The translations under genes were made by a program, and so were the position numbers. A DNA stretch of 64,000 nucleotides from Oncomelania hupensis (Eukaryota > Mollusca > Gastropoda > Littorinimorpha > Pomatiopsidae), in NCBI GenBank assembly GCA_036898135.1, contig CM072527.1, forward strand, positions 30,065,055-30,129,054, read 5' to 3'. The notes under the pieces were generated by a model that saw nothing but the letters and a program-made list of their open reading frames with translations, was not told the DNA's origin and searched no databases. Shown here piece by piece: positions 37,470-46,698 of the stretch; the stretch's first letter is position 1, and the number at the start of each line of letters is the position of its first letter.

Positions 37470-38330
37470 GTCACAGATATAGCGCTGGTACTTTATGCTA
37501 TCATAGCATATTCAGGGCGTGCTTATATATAATAATAATAAATAAATAAAAAATACTAATAAAATGTTTATATTACCCTGAGACACTGCGCTCTTACTCC
37601 TTGGGATGAGAGTATACGCAGAGGCCTAGTCTGTGCACCTACGCCTTCCATCCCACGGACTTTAAAGAGCCTGACGCTCATGTCCAAGACGGTTGAGTGC
37701 CGGCTACACAAACACACCCAGCACGCACTAGGTCCCTTCTCCCCATCCCCGGTCGCCCAGCGTTGTGCTCAGTCGTCTGGGCGTCAGACTATGCGCCCAA
37801 AGGTTGCAAGTGGGCCTTTCGGGCGGTTTCAGTGAGATCTTTTATAGTCCAGCGCCTTGAGCAGCTGTTGAGCTGGGCTGGCGTGCATGAACGAACTTAA
37901 AAGCCGACTTAGACTTAAGTAGCATGTTTCAGTGAAGCGTTAAGTCTAAGTCGGCTTTTAAGTTCGTTCATGCACGCCAGCCCTGGGCAGAGCGCTTTAT
38001 AAAAGGGATGAAAATAAAATAAATAATACATAAATACCTGCAAAATACTTGTTGGGGAAAAAAAAGAAAACAAAGAAACAAAATCCGTCATTTTGTATGC
38101 GAAAATTCCAAAGTATCCATTAATGTGTAATGGTATTACAGAGGCAATGCAGCACGCAAAGAAACAACCGGGACTACTGCATGACGGAAGACTTTGCCAC
38201 TGGCATCATTACCTATCCCTGCCGGTGCCCCAACGGAAGTTCGTGCAATTATCTCAACGCCCCTGGAGCTGAGCCTTATATTTACCACGCGTGCCAGCGC
38301 GCTCGCCGTGGTACGCGCAAAAGCAATTGA
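26037..38330 (+). CDS. Secreted Cys-rich protein with three C-x-C-P repeats (4 exons)
   Basis: Four coding exons (26037-26147, 36045-36234, 37165-37388, 38142-38330) total 714 nt, 237 residues. All junctions are GT-AG with matching phases 0, 1 and 0, which strongly supports the model. Residues 1-26 form a signal peptide (basic start, hydrophobic SLLVLLISMG, then VSA). The mature part has 16 cysteines in three modules, one per later exon, each centred on C-x-C-P (CTCPDS at 72, CRCPDD at 145, CRCPNG at 202). Sequons NFS, NIT and NGS could be glycosylated, and the C-terminus is basic. I do not recognise the family. Extracellular disulfide-rich proteins of this kind include structural, defence and venom-type proteins, and nothing here decides which. 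Expression is plausible because the frame is intact despite transposon-filled introns. Confidence 0.75.
26785..26875 (+). repeat. SINE 3' tail fragment
   Basis: Has 'CTCGGGCGTCTTGATTTAGA', 'CAGCGCCTTGACCAGCCCT' and 'AAAAAGCGCTATAAAAGA', the shared SINE tail. In intron 1. The sequence before it (26148-26784) shows nothing. Confidence 0.65.
27297..27440. repeat. Minisatellite, 20-bp unit x7
   Basis: GTGTGCCATAGATACAGATG is repeated about seven times with single-base variants. In intron 1. Confidence 0.95.
27910..28000 (-). repeat. tRNA-like SINE head
   Basis: On the minus strand: A box GTAGCTCAGTGGATAGGG and B box GGTTCGAACCC, then 'TTGTGGGACGAACTTA'. It resembles the head at 38765-38840. As an isolated tRNA-like unit, a true tRNA gene cannot be fully excluded, but the flanking match to another SINE argues against it. 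Confidence 0.6.
28315..28443. repeat. (GAT)n microsatellite
   Basis: ATG/GAT triplets over about 125 bp with one phase slip at about 28365. Confidence 0.95.
29055..29147. repeat. (AGC)n-(AGT)n microsatellite
   Basis: Pure AGC (about 29069-29098), then AGT to 29147. Confidence 0.95.
29224..31745 (-). pseudogene. CR1/L2-like LINE, EN end plus RT, decayed
   Basis: On the minus strand, in order: the end of an endonuclease (FLLSDITHLGRATI, about 31715-31675); a linker (about 31640-31300); the start of RT (LKDLDPSRSQGPN then KLFNYSL, about 30990-30875); and, after an insertion, WKTAEITAIFKKG (about 30390-30345). Next come SGIPQGSILGPSLF (about 30140-30095), a CADD box equivalent to the YxDD motif (about 30045), LNVDKCKVLHLGRNN (about 29940-29895) and a C-terminal RPHLEYANVV (about 29690-29660). 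Frame shifts and stops (for example TAA after NDLPE) make it inactive. In intron 1 of the Cys-rich gene, antisense. Confidence 0.75.
30395..30870 (-). pseudogene. Second LINE 3' end nested in the CR1-like LINE
   Basis: Between two adjacent RT motifs of the host LINE (KLFNYSL and WKTAEI) lies a C-terminal segment of a different LINE: KVTMMYRIMHGL (about 30815-30780), KHSFFPSATRLWNSL (about 30670-30630) and a stop at 30568-30570. A 3' region ends in a short GAA-rich stretch near 30400. It is 5'-truncated. Confidence 0.65.
32040..32195 (+). repeat. SINE body and tail
   Basis: 'CCCCGGTCGCCTAGGATTGT', 'GCTCAGTCGTCTGAGCGTCA', 'GCGCCTTGAGCAGCTCTTGA' and 'AAGCGCTATATAAGAA' match the SINE family at 20.4 and 37.7 kb. 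In intron 1. Confidence 0.7.
32886..33052. repeat. Imperfect inverted repeat around GGAAGGTTCGTG
   Basis: GGAAGGTTCGTG near 32889 and its complement near 33040 enclose about 150 bp with further AGGTTC/GAACC motifs. MITE-like, but no clear target duplication is visible. The rest of 32196-33335 shows no gene. Confidence 0.4.
33336..33964. mobile_element. Foldback element with TA flanks, 629 bp
   Basis: Inverted arms of about 60 bp start TGGCGTACGAACAGGGTC at 33336 and end with the complement at 33964. The dinucleotide TA flanks both sides (33334-33335, 33965-33966). The arms are built from sub-repeats of GCATCGATAC and AAGTATCG that are themselves palindromic. Non-coding. A TA duplication fits a Tc1/mariner-type mobiliser, but TA is easy to match by chance. 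Confidence 0.75.
34416..34490. repeat. (CTT)n microsatellite
   Basis: About 70 bp of pure CTT. Confidence 0.95.
34600..34772. repeat. (AGT)n and (ATT)n microsatellites
   Basis: AGT at 34604-34655 and ATT at 34711-34770. Confidence 0.95.
34775..35062 (-). repeat. SINE with tRNA-like A box and 5S rRNA-like segment
   Basis: Read on the minus strand from 35062, the head has a tRNA A box (TAGCGCAGTGG, about 35051-35041). This is followed by AAGTTAAGCA (about 35014-35005) and GGTTAGCACTTGGATGAGTG with ACCGC after it (about 34994-34970). These match the A-box and C-box parts of the internal promoter of eukaryotic 5S rRNA in the correct order and approximate spacing. The body continues to an ATT-repeat tail. 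Not a 5S gene: the 5' half and the 3' stem are absent. Confidence 0.65.
35080..35941 (-). mobile_element. hAT-type element with transposase N-terminal remnant
   Basis: The 16-bp inverted ends CAGGGCGCGAAATTAA (35080 and complement ending 35941) are flanked by TATTATCA and TATTATTA, matching at 7 of 8 positions. The minus-strand frame from 35395 encodes a basic N-terminus and RSYQEEWSKIFPWHKK, then EVLICFLC. This resembles the TTF/BED-like zinc-finger start of ZMYM/ZNF862-type hAT proteins. No catalytic domain follows. The right end is 103 bp upstream of exon 2 of the Cys-rich gene. Confidence 0.7.
35698..35720. repeat. Poly(T) run
   Basis: About 27 T in a row within the hAT remnant. Confidence 0.85.
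35942..36015. repeat. (AGT)n/(AGC)n next to exon 2
   Basis: ATT, AGT and AGC triplets end about 30 bp before the exon 2 acceptor. Confidence 0.9.
36045..36234 (+). CDS. Exon 2: first Cys module
   Basis: Acceptor TTTGCAG ends at 36044 after a T-rich tract. Residues 38-100 have the pattern C-x6-C-x21-C-x-C-x6-C. The donor is GATG/GTCAGT, phase 1. The frame stays open past the donor for about 270 nt into a Gly-rich repeat, so intron retention would extend the protein. Confidence 0.75.
36344..36504. repeat. Direct duplication of a G-rich ~80-bp unit
   Basis: GATGGGGGAGGGGGTGGTTT is repeated at about 36345 and 36427 with identical following sequence. It reads as a Gly-rich extension of the exon 2 frame. 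Confidence 0.85.
36505..37075. repeat. Minisatellite, 24-bp unit
   Basis: About 23 imperfect copies of AGATTAGTAAGAGAAAGTTT plus GTAC. In intron 2 of the Cys-rich gene. The 24-bp unit keeps one frame open (36503-36949), a repeat artefact rather than a proven exon. Confidence 0.9.
37165..37388 (+). CDS. Exon 3: second Cys module
   Basis: Acceptor TTACAG ends at 37164, and the first two bases complete the split Gly codon. Residues 101-175 have C-x8-C-x23-C-x-C-x23-C. The donor is CATAAG/GTGAGG, phase 0, directly followed by an (ATG)n microsatellite. Confidence 0.8.
37398..37470. repeat. (ATG)n microsatellite
   Basis: Nearly pure ATG repeats directly after the exon 3 donor. Confidence 0.95.
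37715..38012 (+). repeat. SINE body and tail interrupted by a hairpin
   Basis: 'CCCCGGTCGCCCAGCGTTGT', 'GCTCAGTCGTCTGGGCGTCA' and 'CAGCGCCTTGAGCAGCTGTT' match the SINE family. The tail 'CAGAGCGCTTTATAAAAGG' resumes after the hairpin at 37875-37983. In intron 3. Confidence 0.7.
37875..37983. mobile_element. Perfect 44-bp inverted repeat (hairpin) inside SINE
   Basis: Arms 37875-37918 and 37940-37983 are exact complements with a 21-bp spacer. Flanking CTGG on both sides could be a short target duplication, though it overlaps the arm ends. No other copy is seen in this window. Confidence 0.8.
38142..38330 (+). CDS. Exon 4: third Cys module and stop
   Basis: Acceptor GTATTACAG ends at 38141. 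Residues 176-237 have C-x9-C-x13-C-x-C-x5-C-x15-C and a basic tail, then TGA. It has one cysteine more than modules 1 and 2. Confidence 0.8.
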   Translation, partial: RQCSTQRNNRDYCMTEDFATGIITYPCRCPNGSSCNYLNAPGAEPYIYHACQRARRGTRKSN

Positions 38331-38475
38331 GGCCCCTGCAAGGCTGCAATCGAATTATTATTATTATTATTAGTTTAACATTAAAACGTCCTTGTGAATT
38401 CGCTTTTGTACTGTACATGGAGTCCGATTTTTGTGCATAATCCTTGCCGAAGTCAAGTCGAGAAGGATTTAATTG

Positions 38476-38481
38476 AATAAA
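38476..38481 (+). promoter_or_regulatory. Candidate polyadenylation signal
   Basis: AATAAA lies 145 nt after the stop codon of the Cys-rich gene, followed by a T-rich stretch. Confidence 0.5.
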
Positions 38482-38761
38482 ACTTGTTTTTAAAAAGTCC
38501 TTGCTAATAATAATGCAAGACGTAACCGTTAGTGATGTGAACTGTTTGTGATTTGTTGAGTTTGAAGACTGCAATGTGTTGTACATACTGTAGATATCGT
38601 TAATGTCTAAAGTTTTGTAGTTCTTCAATACCAGTGGGAAGGGTCGGGTGAGAGAGAAGAAAAGGGTGAAGGGGGGAGGGGTGGACACAAGGTGTGGGTG
38701 GGTGTGTGGGATAGGGTAATATTCTATGTGAACGAGTGAAATCAACAGCAATAGGAGCGTG

Positions 38762-39035
38762 AGGTGGCCTTTTGGCGCAGTGGGATAGTCGCAGGTTTCC
38801 CATGCCGAAGGTCGTGGGTTTGATTCCCGCAAGGGGCGAACTTATGTGACTTCGTTACGAGACTATTCATTTCACCGAGGGATTTTCCCGGGTACTCCGG
38901 TTTCCTCCCTCCCTTCAATAATGGTATTGGATGCTGTCCATGTAGAATTTCAACCACTAATTCTCCACACTTGTTCGCCCCTTTCTACGCGCATGCCTAA
39001 AGTTCCTGTAGATGGGAAAATAAATACGGATTAAC
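38762..39035 (+). repeat. SINE with tRNA-like head
   Basis: Head with A-box-like TGGCGCAGTGGGATAG and B-box-like GGTTTGATTCCC, then 'GGGTACTCCGGTTTCCTCCC', a conserved motif of many metazoan SINE bodies. It ends 'GGGAAAATAAATACGG'. 39036-39264 shows C-rich sequence and no gene. Confidence 0.65.
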
Positions 39036-39264
39036 CTGTAGCCAATGTATATGGAAAATATGGGGACTGCTATTTTTCAGCACCTCCCCTCCAACACCCC
39101 CTCCCTTATCCTCCCCCCCTCCCTACGCTCAGTTTTACTCAATTCTTCGTCTGGTGGGGCGGATTTTAAAAAAAAAACCAGGAATCCAAGAACTGAATAA
39201 TTACTGTGTACTGCTATGGAAAAAGTGCACCCATTAAGGATCGGGAATTACACTTTGCGAATAG

Positions 39265-39372
39265 ACAAGCAGCCTGTGGGCGGCTGGGGTTGCTGGAGGT
39301 ACAACCCGTTCACGACCATCGCCTGTGAGCACCTTGAGTGCTGGAAAAGGCGCGCTATGTAAGAGTAATTCA
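39265..39372 (+). repeat. SINE tail fragment
   Basis: 'CAGCCTGTGGGCGGCTGGGG' through 'AAGGCGCGCTATGTAAGAG' is a diverged version of the common tail. Confidence 0.5.
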
Positions 39373-39784
39373 TAAATCATGCCTTGGAATGTTTTAAGAG
39401 AGGCAAATGGGCGGATAACGATGGAGAGAGAAATTTGAAAATTGACTTCTGGCCGAGTTAGTTACGACGCTGTAATGAGAAAGCCGTACCGACTGAAATT
39501 GGCAAGGTTATTTGCCATGCTATAATCCAGTTAAACTGTACATAACAACCTGTTCCTGTGCAACTATTGGATCAAGCTGTGCATTTGTTTCGGAGAGGAT
39601 AATGACGGATAATGAAGGACAACAACTTGGATTGGTTAGTTACGATACTGTAATGAGCAAATAGGCCGCTATAATGAGAAAATGGCCAGCGGCGGGGTAC
39701 GTGATACGTTAGTAGCAACATTAGGAGAGAGGACGATGGCGACTAATTATTTGGGAAAGGCGATGAAATGCTGTGACCTTCCCG

Positions 39785-40440
39785 TGACCGTCAATCGTGT
39801 GGCATCACAAAATGTAAATCATCGCCGATGGTTCTGGGCATGCGTGAACTTTCGGAGGTCATTTTTGTCAAGTTCTGCGCATGACTGGAAAAAAAAAGGG
39901 GGGGACGACGAATTAGGAAACGTAAGGCATCGAGAAATGCCCAGTTATCGTAAAATGTTCCCAGTAGAATAAACAAAAAGCTCTTATACCTAGTGCAAAG
40001 TAGACCTTTAAGAAGTTCTACAAGGATTTTGACCAGCATAAGAAACGAAACCTAGCCAATAATTTCAGATGTTTGGTGCACAGATCCAGTACCTACCGCT
40101 TATTAACATTCGGTGCGCCGTTATTTCAAAAAGTTCCCAAATTAATTACTTAGACCGTTAAGACGTTCCCAAAGCATATTTACAAGCATAAGGAACAAAA
40201 CCTAGTCTATAATTTCCGATTTTTGGTGCACAGAACAAATACTTTTCCATCTCTTCTCTCGTGTTACTTTGCAACCGCAATTTCACAGAATCGACGTATA
40301 GCTTGAACCTGTTAGAACATGGCGGATTACCGAATACGATGACTAATTTATATATATGCTGACCTCCGTTTCCGACACATGACCTCCGGAAGTACACGCA
40401 TGCGCGTAACCATCGGCGATGATTTACAGTTGGCGATGCC
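39785..40440. repeat. Imperfect inverted repeat with internal direct repeats
   Basis: 'GTAAATCATCGCCGATGGTT' at 39815 has a near complement at about 40405-40425, extending over about 80 bp with GCATGCG and CGGAGGTCAT. Inside, two related ~60-bp stretches (40030-40090, 40181-40243) are direct repeats. Possibly a degenerate foldback element; ends not defined. Confidence 0.5.
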
Positions 40441-41485
40441 ACCCCGGTCCGGAATCTGTGTCCAATCCAGGTTTTGACTGTCTCGGCAACGAGCCACATT
40501 TCCGCTACGCTACTTTGATCACGTACACATGAGAACTTCGTACCGAGACCGCCGAGTGAGTTAGTTGCTGAAAGCGGTCACAAGCGCAGCGACTCCGTAA
40601 CCGATCCTGAGCCAAGCTTCTTCAAATTTCACAAACGAAGTTCTCAATCAAGTGACGTCAAGTAAAGATGAATGCGTCGTCATTTCCCGCTGTCGTGATG
40701 ATGGAACTGCTTTGTCTGTGTCGGCATTGTCAGGCCTTACATCATCGTCATCGACTCTTAAGAGCAACAGGCTTTGTTGGTGCGGAGTGCGGGTTAATAG
40801 GCTTGGCCTAATACCCATTTACGTGCCTCTCCAAACCCTTGAAATACGGTAAAAGGCCCTTGAAATGCGACTCTATTTAGTACACGCAGCTTCACTAAGA
40901 AGTGGAAGTCTATTTTTGGTTTCTTCTTGCCTAGAGTGTGTGTTAGATGAATGTTAACCACTGTCTTCTATCTTTTTGAAGTGTATATATATATAACCTG
41001 TACAGGGCCTCGGTAAACGCACGATAATTGACTACAATGGGCGATTGTGTGCGGTATACTAGTCAGCTAGTTTCTTTATAGGCTTAATTATATGGATGGA
41101 AATCTAGGTGAAGGGCAATTAATATGACATTCTTGTTGTATTTGTTTTTCCTTTACATACAAAAAGAAATTAATATATGAGGAATAATAATGAATAAATT
41201 CTTCGCTTCCTGCCTTTGATTCCGTATATGAAAGACAATTTTATAAGGGATGCTACATTTTTTGTTGGTGTTATCGTTTAAACAGGGAATTTTAATGTTG
41301 ACATTGTTTCCTTTTTGTCTTTACTATTACATTTTCTTGTCATTTATGGGGACAATGAACCCATCTTGATTCTTCAATCTTACGGGCATTAAGCTTAAGT
41401 ATCTATTTGTTGTTTGACGGATTGGATTAGTTGGGGCTTTTGGGGCATTATATATTTAGGACTATATATAAATGTATAGATTTGT
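40441..41485. other. No gene seen
   Basis: Short frames only; a short TA run at about 40987-40996. Confidence 0.4.
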
Positions 41486-41488
41486 GTG

Positions 41489-41491
41489 TAC

Positions 41492-41554
<63 letters not shown>

Positions 41555-41580
41555 GTAATAATAATGATAATAATAATAAA
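41489..41580. repeat. (AAT)n microsatellite
   Basis: About 90 bp, mostly pure. Confidence 0.95.
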
Positions 41581-42197
41581 ATGGTCATTTATAGAGCGCT
41601 GTACCTCACTTTGAGTGCACTCGCCGCGCTTGGCATCTTAGAAATTGTGTTTTAAATGCTAATAAAATAATACCTAACTTAAAAAAATGATAATGATTTA
41701 ATGTATTTGATAAATAAGATGACATAAATAGTGTACATTATTTATAAACACAAACCCACTATAAATAGACTATATCCAGAAACTCGCTAATCAAACCGCA
41801 GTCGATGAAGCAACTTTTAAGTTAAGATATCCAGTGGACTCATAGCCGTATAAACAATAAAAACAATTTTGGTAAAAGAAACGTGATAAAAACGTAACAT
41901 AATGGCAATAAACAAATTAACAACTATTAAGATTACACGATCATCGGACCATGACACACGGACTAGACTAACAAAAATGTAAATTATATGTAACTCCTGG
42001 AGACAGAGGTTCTAGTTTTTAGATTTTGTACTAATTATGTTCTAACTGTGAACTTAACATGTCTTTGAGTGGTACCATGCACAAAGGGGAAATTAAAACT
42101 AAGAATCTTTTTTGAAAAATTGTTTTTTGTTTGGTGGTTTTTGCTAATTCTATGTTGCACGCGTTTACACTGAGTAATAAAAGTGAGGTTTAATACA

Positions 42198-42263
42198 TTT
42201 TCTTCTTCTTCCTCGTTTCTTCCTCTGTTATTGTTGGTGTTGTTGTTGCTCATCTTCTTCTTT

Positions 42264-42301
<38 letters not shown>

Positions 42302-42321
42302 CTTCCTCCTCCTCCTCCTCC

Positions 42322-42353
<32 letters not shown>

Positions 42354-42501
42354 GTTTCTATGTTGTTGTTGTTCTTATTATTATTTTCTTCTTTTCTTCT
42401 TTCTTATTATCATCGTCCTCATTATCATCATCATCTTCTTCATCATCAATATCATCATCATCTTCTTCTTCTTTTTTATTATCCTCATCATCATCATCAT
42501 C

Positions 42502-42573
<72 letters not shown>

Positions 42574-42576
42574 TCT

Positions 42577-42607
<31 letters not shown>

Positions 42608-42610
42608 CAA
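42198..42610. repeat. (TCA)n, (TCC)n, (TTC)n and (ATT)n cluster
   Basis: TCA at 42265-42298, TCC, TCA at 42325-42352, mixed TTC/ATC to 42500, ATT at 42502-42572 and ATC at 42577-42606. Poly-Ile/His/Met frames are artefacts. 41581-42197 and 42611-43127 show no gene. Confidence 0.95.
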
Positions 42611-43139
42611 TTACAATAAATCCATTGTCTCATTTGGTTTACATTATATGATTATTGCCTTAGGTCAGCAAATCGATTTTTGCACAATAATCCCATTTGT
42701 AGGGAGGATTAAGGCAATGTGGTATTATTGAAATTGGCAGATGTAGGCAAGTGTCTTCATTTTATAAGTTCAACTTGCCCAGCGCATGATTACTTTTTGA
42801 AACAAGAGAATGTTAAACTCATTGCCCTCCCCCCTCCCCTCATTCTCCGTCCCGTCCCCTTCCCTTCCATCCCCCACTTCTATTTCAAGATTTCAAATAG
42901 CGATTCTCGACAATTACTATCCTTTGCTCCCTCATCACAAGATGCTGCTGACATGGCCATGCCCAATGACAATAGTGAGTTTGTCAGTGACTGAGCTGCA
43001 CATGCTATGGTATACAATGTTTGTACAGTAGTTTTGACATCTTAACCTGCCTACTTTGATAGAAAGTGTAATTATGGTGGCGAAAATGAAATGATTAAGC
43101 ACTTGGGTGCTAATGTTGATCTAGTTCATGGTAGGTCAG

Positions 43140-43442
43140 TCTACATTCCAAGGTAAGGCTGTTGCGATCCCTTGTCATTTCCATCTTCCTATACGCTTGC
43201 AAAACACGGATCCTCACAGTAGATCTACAACGAAGAATACAAAGCATGGAGATGAGGCGCTACAGAAGACTTCTCTGGTCATTTCCTATACCCAGCACAT
43301 CACCAACAACGTTTAACCAGCGTACTCCATCTTTCTCTGTCCTCAGCAACCCTCATGGCTGAAAGATGGAGTACGCTGGTTAAACGATAATCTGCGGTGC
43401 CCCAAAGACCTTCGAGTTACGGAATAATAGGATAGGATAGGT
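43140..43442 (+). pseudogene. LINE 3' end (family 1), rearranged with inverted end
   Basis: Matches the RT C-terminal part up to 'CCCAGCACATCACCAACAAC' at about 43308. It then jumps to the complement of the LINE 3' end (GTTTAACCAGCGTACTCC, 43311) and, after about 50 bp, the same 3' end in sense orientation (43363-43387). It ends in a GGATA tail at 43427-43441. Confidence 0.75.
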
Positions 43443-44485
43443 CTCATGCTTTTATATAGTATGTCGTGCAAACTCAAACTAAAAAAACTAACACAAATGC
43501 CAGAAGAACATTTACACTCTTTTATTCAACATACAATCACACAGGAAAATGGGGAATCTAACCACACCTCAACCCTTATCCGGACCCACAACACCAACAA
43601 TTAACAAACAGTTACCTCCCTTGTCTAATCCGTAACCCCTTGACACAAGATGCCAACACAATCAAGATACAATAATAATATGAAAATGAAGATGCAGTAA
43701 TACAACTGATGGCTTAAGTATACAAAACCAAGCCTTGAAGAAATGTATTTAGTTAATAGTAGACACTTTATACACAGGTTTTATTAAATTGCCTGAAAGT
43801 ACTACTTCAAGAAAACCACCAACTGTTACAACCTGTTGCAGACTGTAGAAAGTCACTGTTTATATTTATGTTTATGTGCGTGTAATGCACGTATGATTGA
43901 GGGTATAGGTGAGGAAATAATTGTCACAACTCGGTCATTCTTGTCCGTATTAAGGCACAAGACTTGGGTGGTTCCAAACACAAAACACAACCCTTAGAAA
44001 CGGACCCTACACTTATCCTATGATAGTGGTAGTCACAGTCTCTCCAACAATCATCTAACCACAAAGACTACCGCTCCAACTCTGCCACTTCTACCGCTTT
44101 TTTCCCAGTAGACAGCCCAAGGCACAGAGCTCCTTTGAACTTCTTCCGCTATAGAGCTATGCGTATCGCACGTGAAAAACCTAATTCCTGGCATACACTA
44201 TGCAATCCGAAACGCTGATTCCAACAGAGATATGAAACTATACACTATGTACAACCTGACACAGCATAAAATTAGCGTGCGTCAAAACTCGTATCGTCAC
44301 AGTGATCTTCTACCCACAACTTACTAATGGGAACATTGTCTTCTTTGCTTGATATGTGTAGTTTTCTGCCCACGACATGTAAACAAGGGTACAGAAATCT
44401 ACTGCTTAATAGCTTTTTATTAAAGTAAAGTTTGTTCGTTTAAAGTACACAGTGTGCTCCTTCCTAAGGCATTGATATAAGTGTA
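43443..44485. other. No gene seen
   Basis: About 1 kb without long frames, RNA motifs or clear repeats. Confidence 0.45.
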
Positions 44486-45401
44486 CAGTACTCCTCGCTT
44501 AAGGTGACCCCCCACGGGACCAAATTTTTGTTTGATCTTATCCGAGGGACACCCTAAACAGTCCTCTGATAAGATCAACTACCAGTAAAAAAACTTGATC
44601 TTATACGAGGTGCTAAATTTTTTTGTCAAGTGACAGTGTGTGTGTGTGTGTGTGTGTGTGTACATGTGTGCACGTTGTTGCGCGCGTATGCATGTATGCA
44701 TTACTGTATATGTATTTTTTGTGCATGTGTCTGATTCATAAGCACACACTCAAACACTCAAACGAACGGATGCAAGCATGCATACACATACACACACTCT
44801 CGCACACACACACAAACACATTGATGCGCACGCACGCAAATGAGAATAAAAAATAAAAAGTATGCACCAAGACAGTTGCTGGGTGTATTTGCAGAAAACC
44901 TTACACAAGTTTAACAAATTGTTCATTTTGTCTACGACACGGCACATGCTTTATCGCTAGTGAATGAAGTCAATTCAGGGTAAGGTCCACTGTGGCAATA
45001 CGTCCCGCTAGGAGGGGACACGGCAGATCACAGTTACACCTGTCTACACCGCCCATGGGTCGCACTCTGTCAAAGTGGTTCCCGTGTGTATTGCAGAGTG
45101 TCGCATAACGCGGATGGCTGGCTGGACGTGACAGGTGTTCTGGGATGGAATTCCATCTCAAAACAGGAAGTGACCTCATAAATGACTTCATCTGTGACAT
45201 CAATTTCTCTTAAGCAGTAGTCTCCTCCATTTGGGAACCCAAAACGGGGTTGACGTTATCCGAGGTTTTCCCTTATGCGAGGTGACGCTAAGCGAGGAAT
45301 TCTAAATGGTACAAAGAAGGTGTTTGGCCGGGACCAACAACCTGATTGATCTTATCCGCCTTGTGACCTTAAACGGTAGTGACGTTAAAAGAGGAGTACT
45401 G
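44486..45401. mobile_element. pogo/Tigger-like TIR element, non-autonomous
   Basis: Inverted ends CAGTACTCCTCGCTTAA (44486) and a close complement ending at 45401 are flanked by TA at 44484-44485 and 45402-45403. CAGTA-CCTCG ends with a TA duplication are typical of the pogo/Tigger branch of Tc1/mariner. Several internal repeats of TTATCCGAGG/ATGCGAGGTGACG resemble the ends. It carries no transposase. GT and CA runs (44634-44660, 44785-44820) lie inside. Confidence 0.65.
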
Positions 45402-45624
45402 TAAGTTAAATATTCCAGAAAAAATGAATTCACAAGTAAAAATGGGACGCGCTGCGTTAGTTTTCTACTCACAACGTATAGCAAAGGTCAAATACCACAT
45501 ATAGCATCAACTAAACGGAATTTTTGTTTTTTTTGTTTTAATTTCAGTTTTCCTCTATTTTATTTCCAAACTTCAATACAAGACAAAATAACAGAAATTA
45601 TAAGTGTTGAAAACAGCATAAGCA

Positions 45625-45700
45625 CCCCCCCCCCCTCCCCCACTCTCTCCAAATAATATGTGTGTGTACGTAACTTAGGAGGGAGGGGGGCGGGGGGGGG
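45625..45700. repeat. C-run and G-run
   Basis: C-rich at 45625-45640 and G-rich at 45680-45700, enclosing GTGTGTACG. Possible secondary structure; no gene in 45404-45903. Confidence 0.5.
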
Positions 45701-46399
45701 AATAAGGTCGGTAGGATGTTTTCCTTTCTTTTCTTTTTTTTTTTAAACCTTTTCCACCATGAGTGCGATTTTTTTTGGGTGGCTTTTTCCAATTTTTTTC
45801 CAGACGATCCCAAAAAAAGTTTAGGGTGGGCCCAAAAATTAGGGTCGGTCGGGATACCGTAAACAGACTTTTTTGGGGGTGGTGGTGGGAAGGGTGGGTG
45901 GGTGGGTGGAGTAAAGAGCGTCATTCCCGCCTCTTCATGACGTCACTTTTCACTTGCAGACATTACATTACATTACATGATTATTGCTTTAGGTCCAGCA
46001 GACTCTTCCGAGCCAAATCAGGACCAGTATAGCCGAATCAGGACCACAAAATCAAGACCACAACTTCGCTGAAAGAGTACTCACCCCTGATCCGCATAAA
46101 AGATCTGCCGAAACAATCCTAGTTGTAACACTGAAGGCACTCCACCAGCCGGTCACTTTACAATAAAGACATCCCACGCAGGGGACGCTGAGGCTATACT
46201 CTAATTTACCCGTTTACAAAAACAAAATAGAATATAAACATCATTATAAAACATCAACAAAACACATACATATAAAATGCCTACATTGCCAAATAATAAA
46301 TCATAGGAAGCCCCAGTGACCACCTGGCAGAAAGCGTCCAATATTTCCAAGCTGACAGATCTTTTATGCGAATCAGGGGTAGGCTAAGTCCTCTTTCAG

Positions 46400-46484
46400 C
46401 GAAGTTGTGGTCTTGATTTTGTGGTCCTGATTCGGCTCTTTGCAGTCCGCTGGACACTGTAAGCAATGAATACCTAACTAACTA
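46400..46484 (+). repeat. SINE 3' end (copy 1; again at 48865-48949)
   Basis: 'GTGGTCTTGATTTTGTGGTC' through (CTAA)n matches the 3' end of the SINE at 7082-7455. Confidence 0.65.
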
Positions 46485-46487
46485 AAC

Positions 46488-46698
46488 GAAAACTCCGATG
46501 GTATATCCACGTCACCCGAGCATCAGGCTTTGCAAAAACCATCCTGCAAGACACGGTGCAAGGAGGCAGAAGAAGAGGGAGACAAAAAAAGAGGTGGGAG
46601 GACAACATTCGAGAATGGACTGGCTGAGAACAGAGAAAGATGTAGTACGGTGGTTAAACGATCATCTGTGGTTACGGGATAGAATAGGATAGGATCTA
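46488..46698 (+). pseudogene. LINE 3' end (family 1; again at 48953-49163)
   Basis: Encodes the RT C-terminal EDNIREWTG motif (about 46600-46626), then a deletion, then ends in GGATA units at 46685-46697. It sits inside the foldback element and so was captured by it. Confidence 0.7.

Noticed and set aside
38254..38832. Minus-strand ORF of 192 codons
   Set aside because: Overlaps exon 4 of the Cys-rich gene and a SINE head in antisense; composition and content show no protein family.
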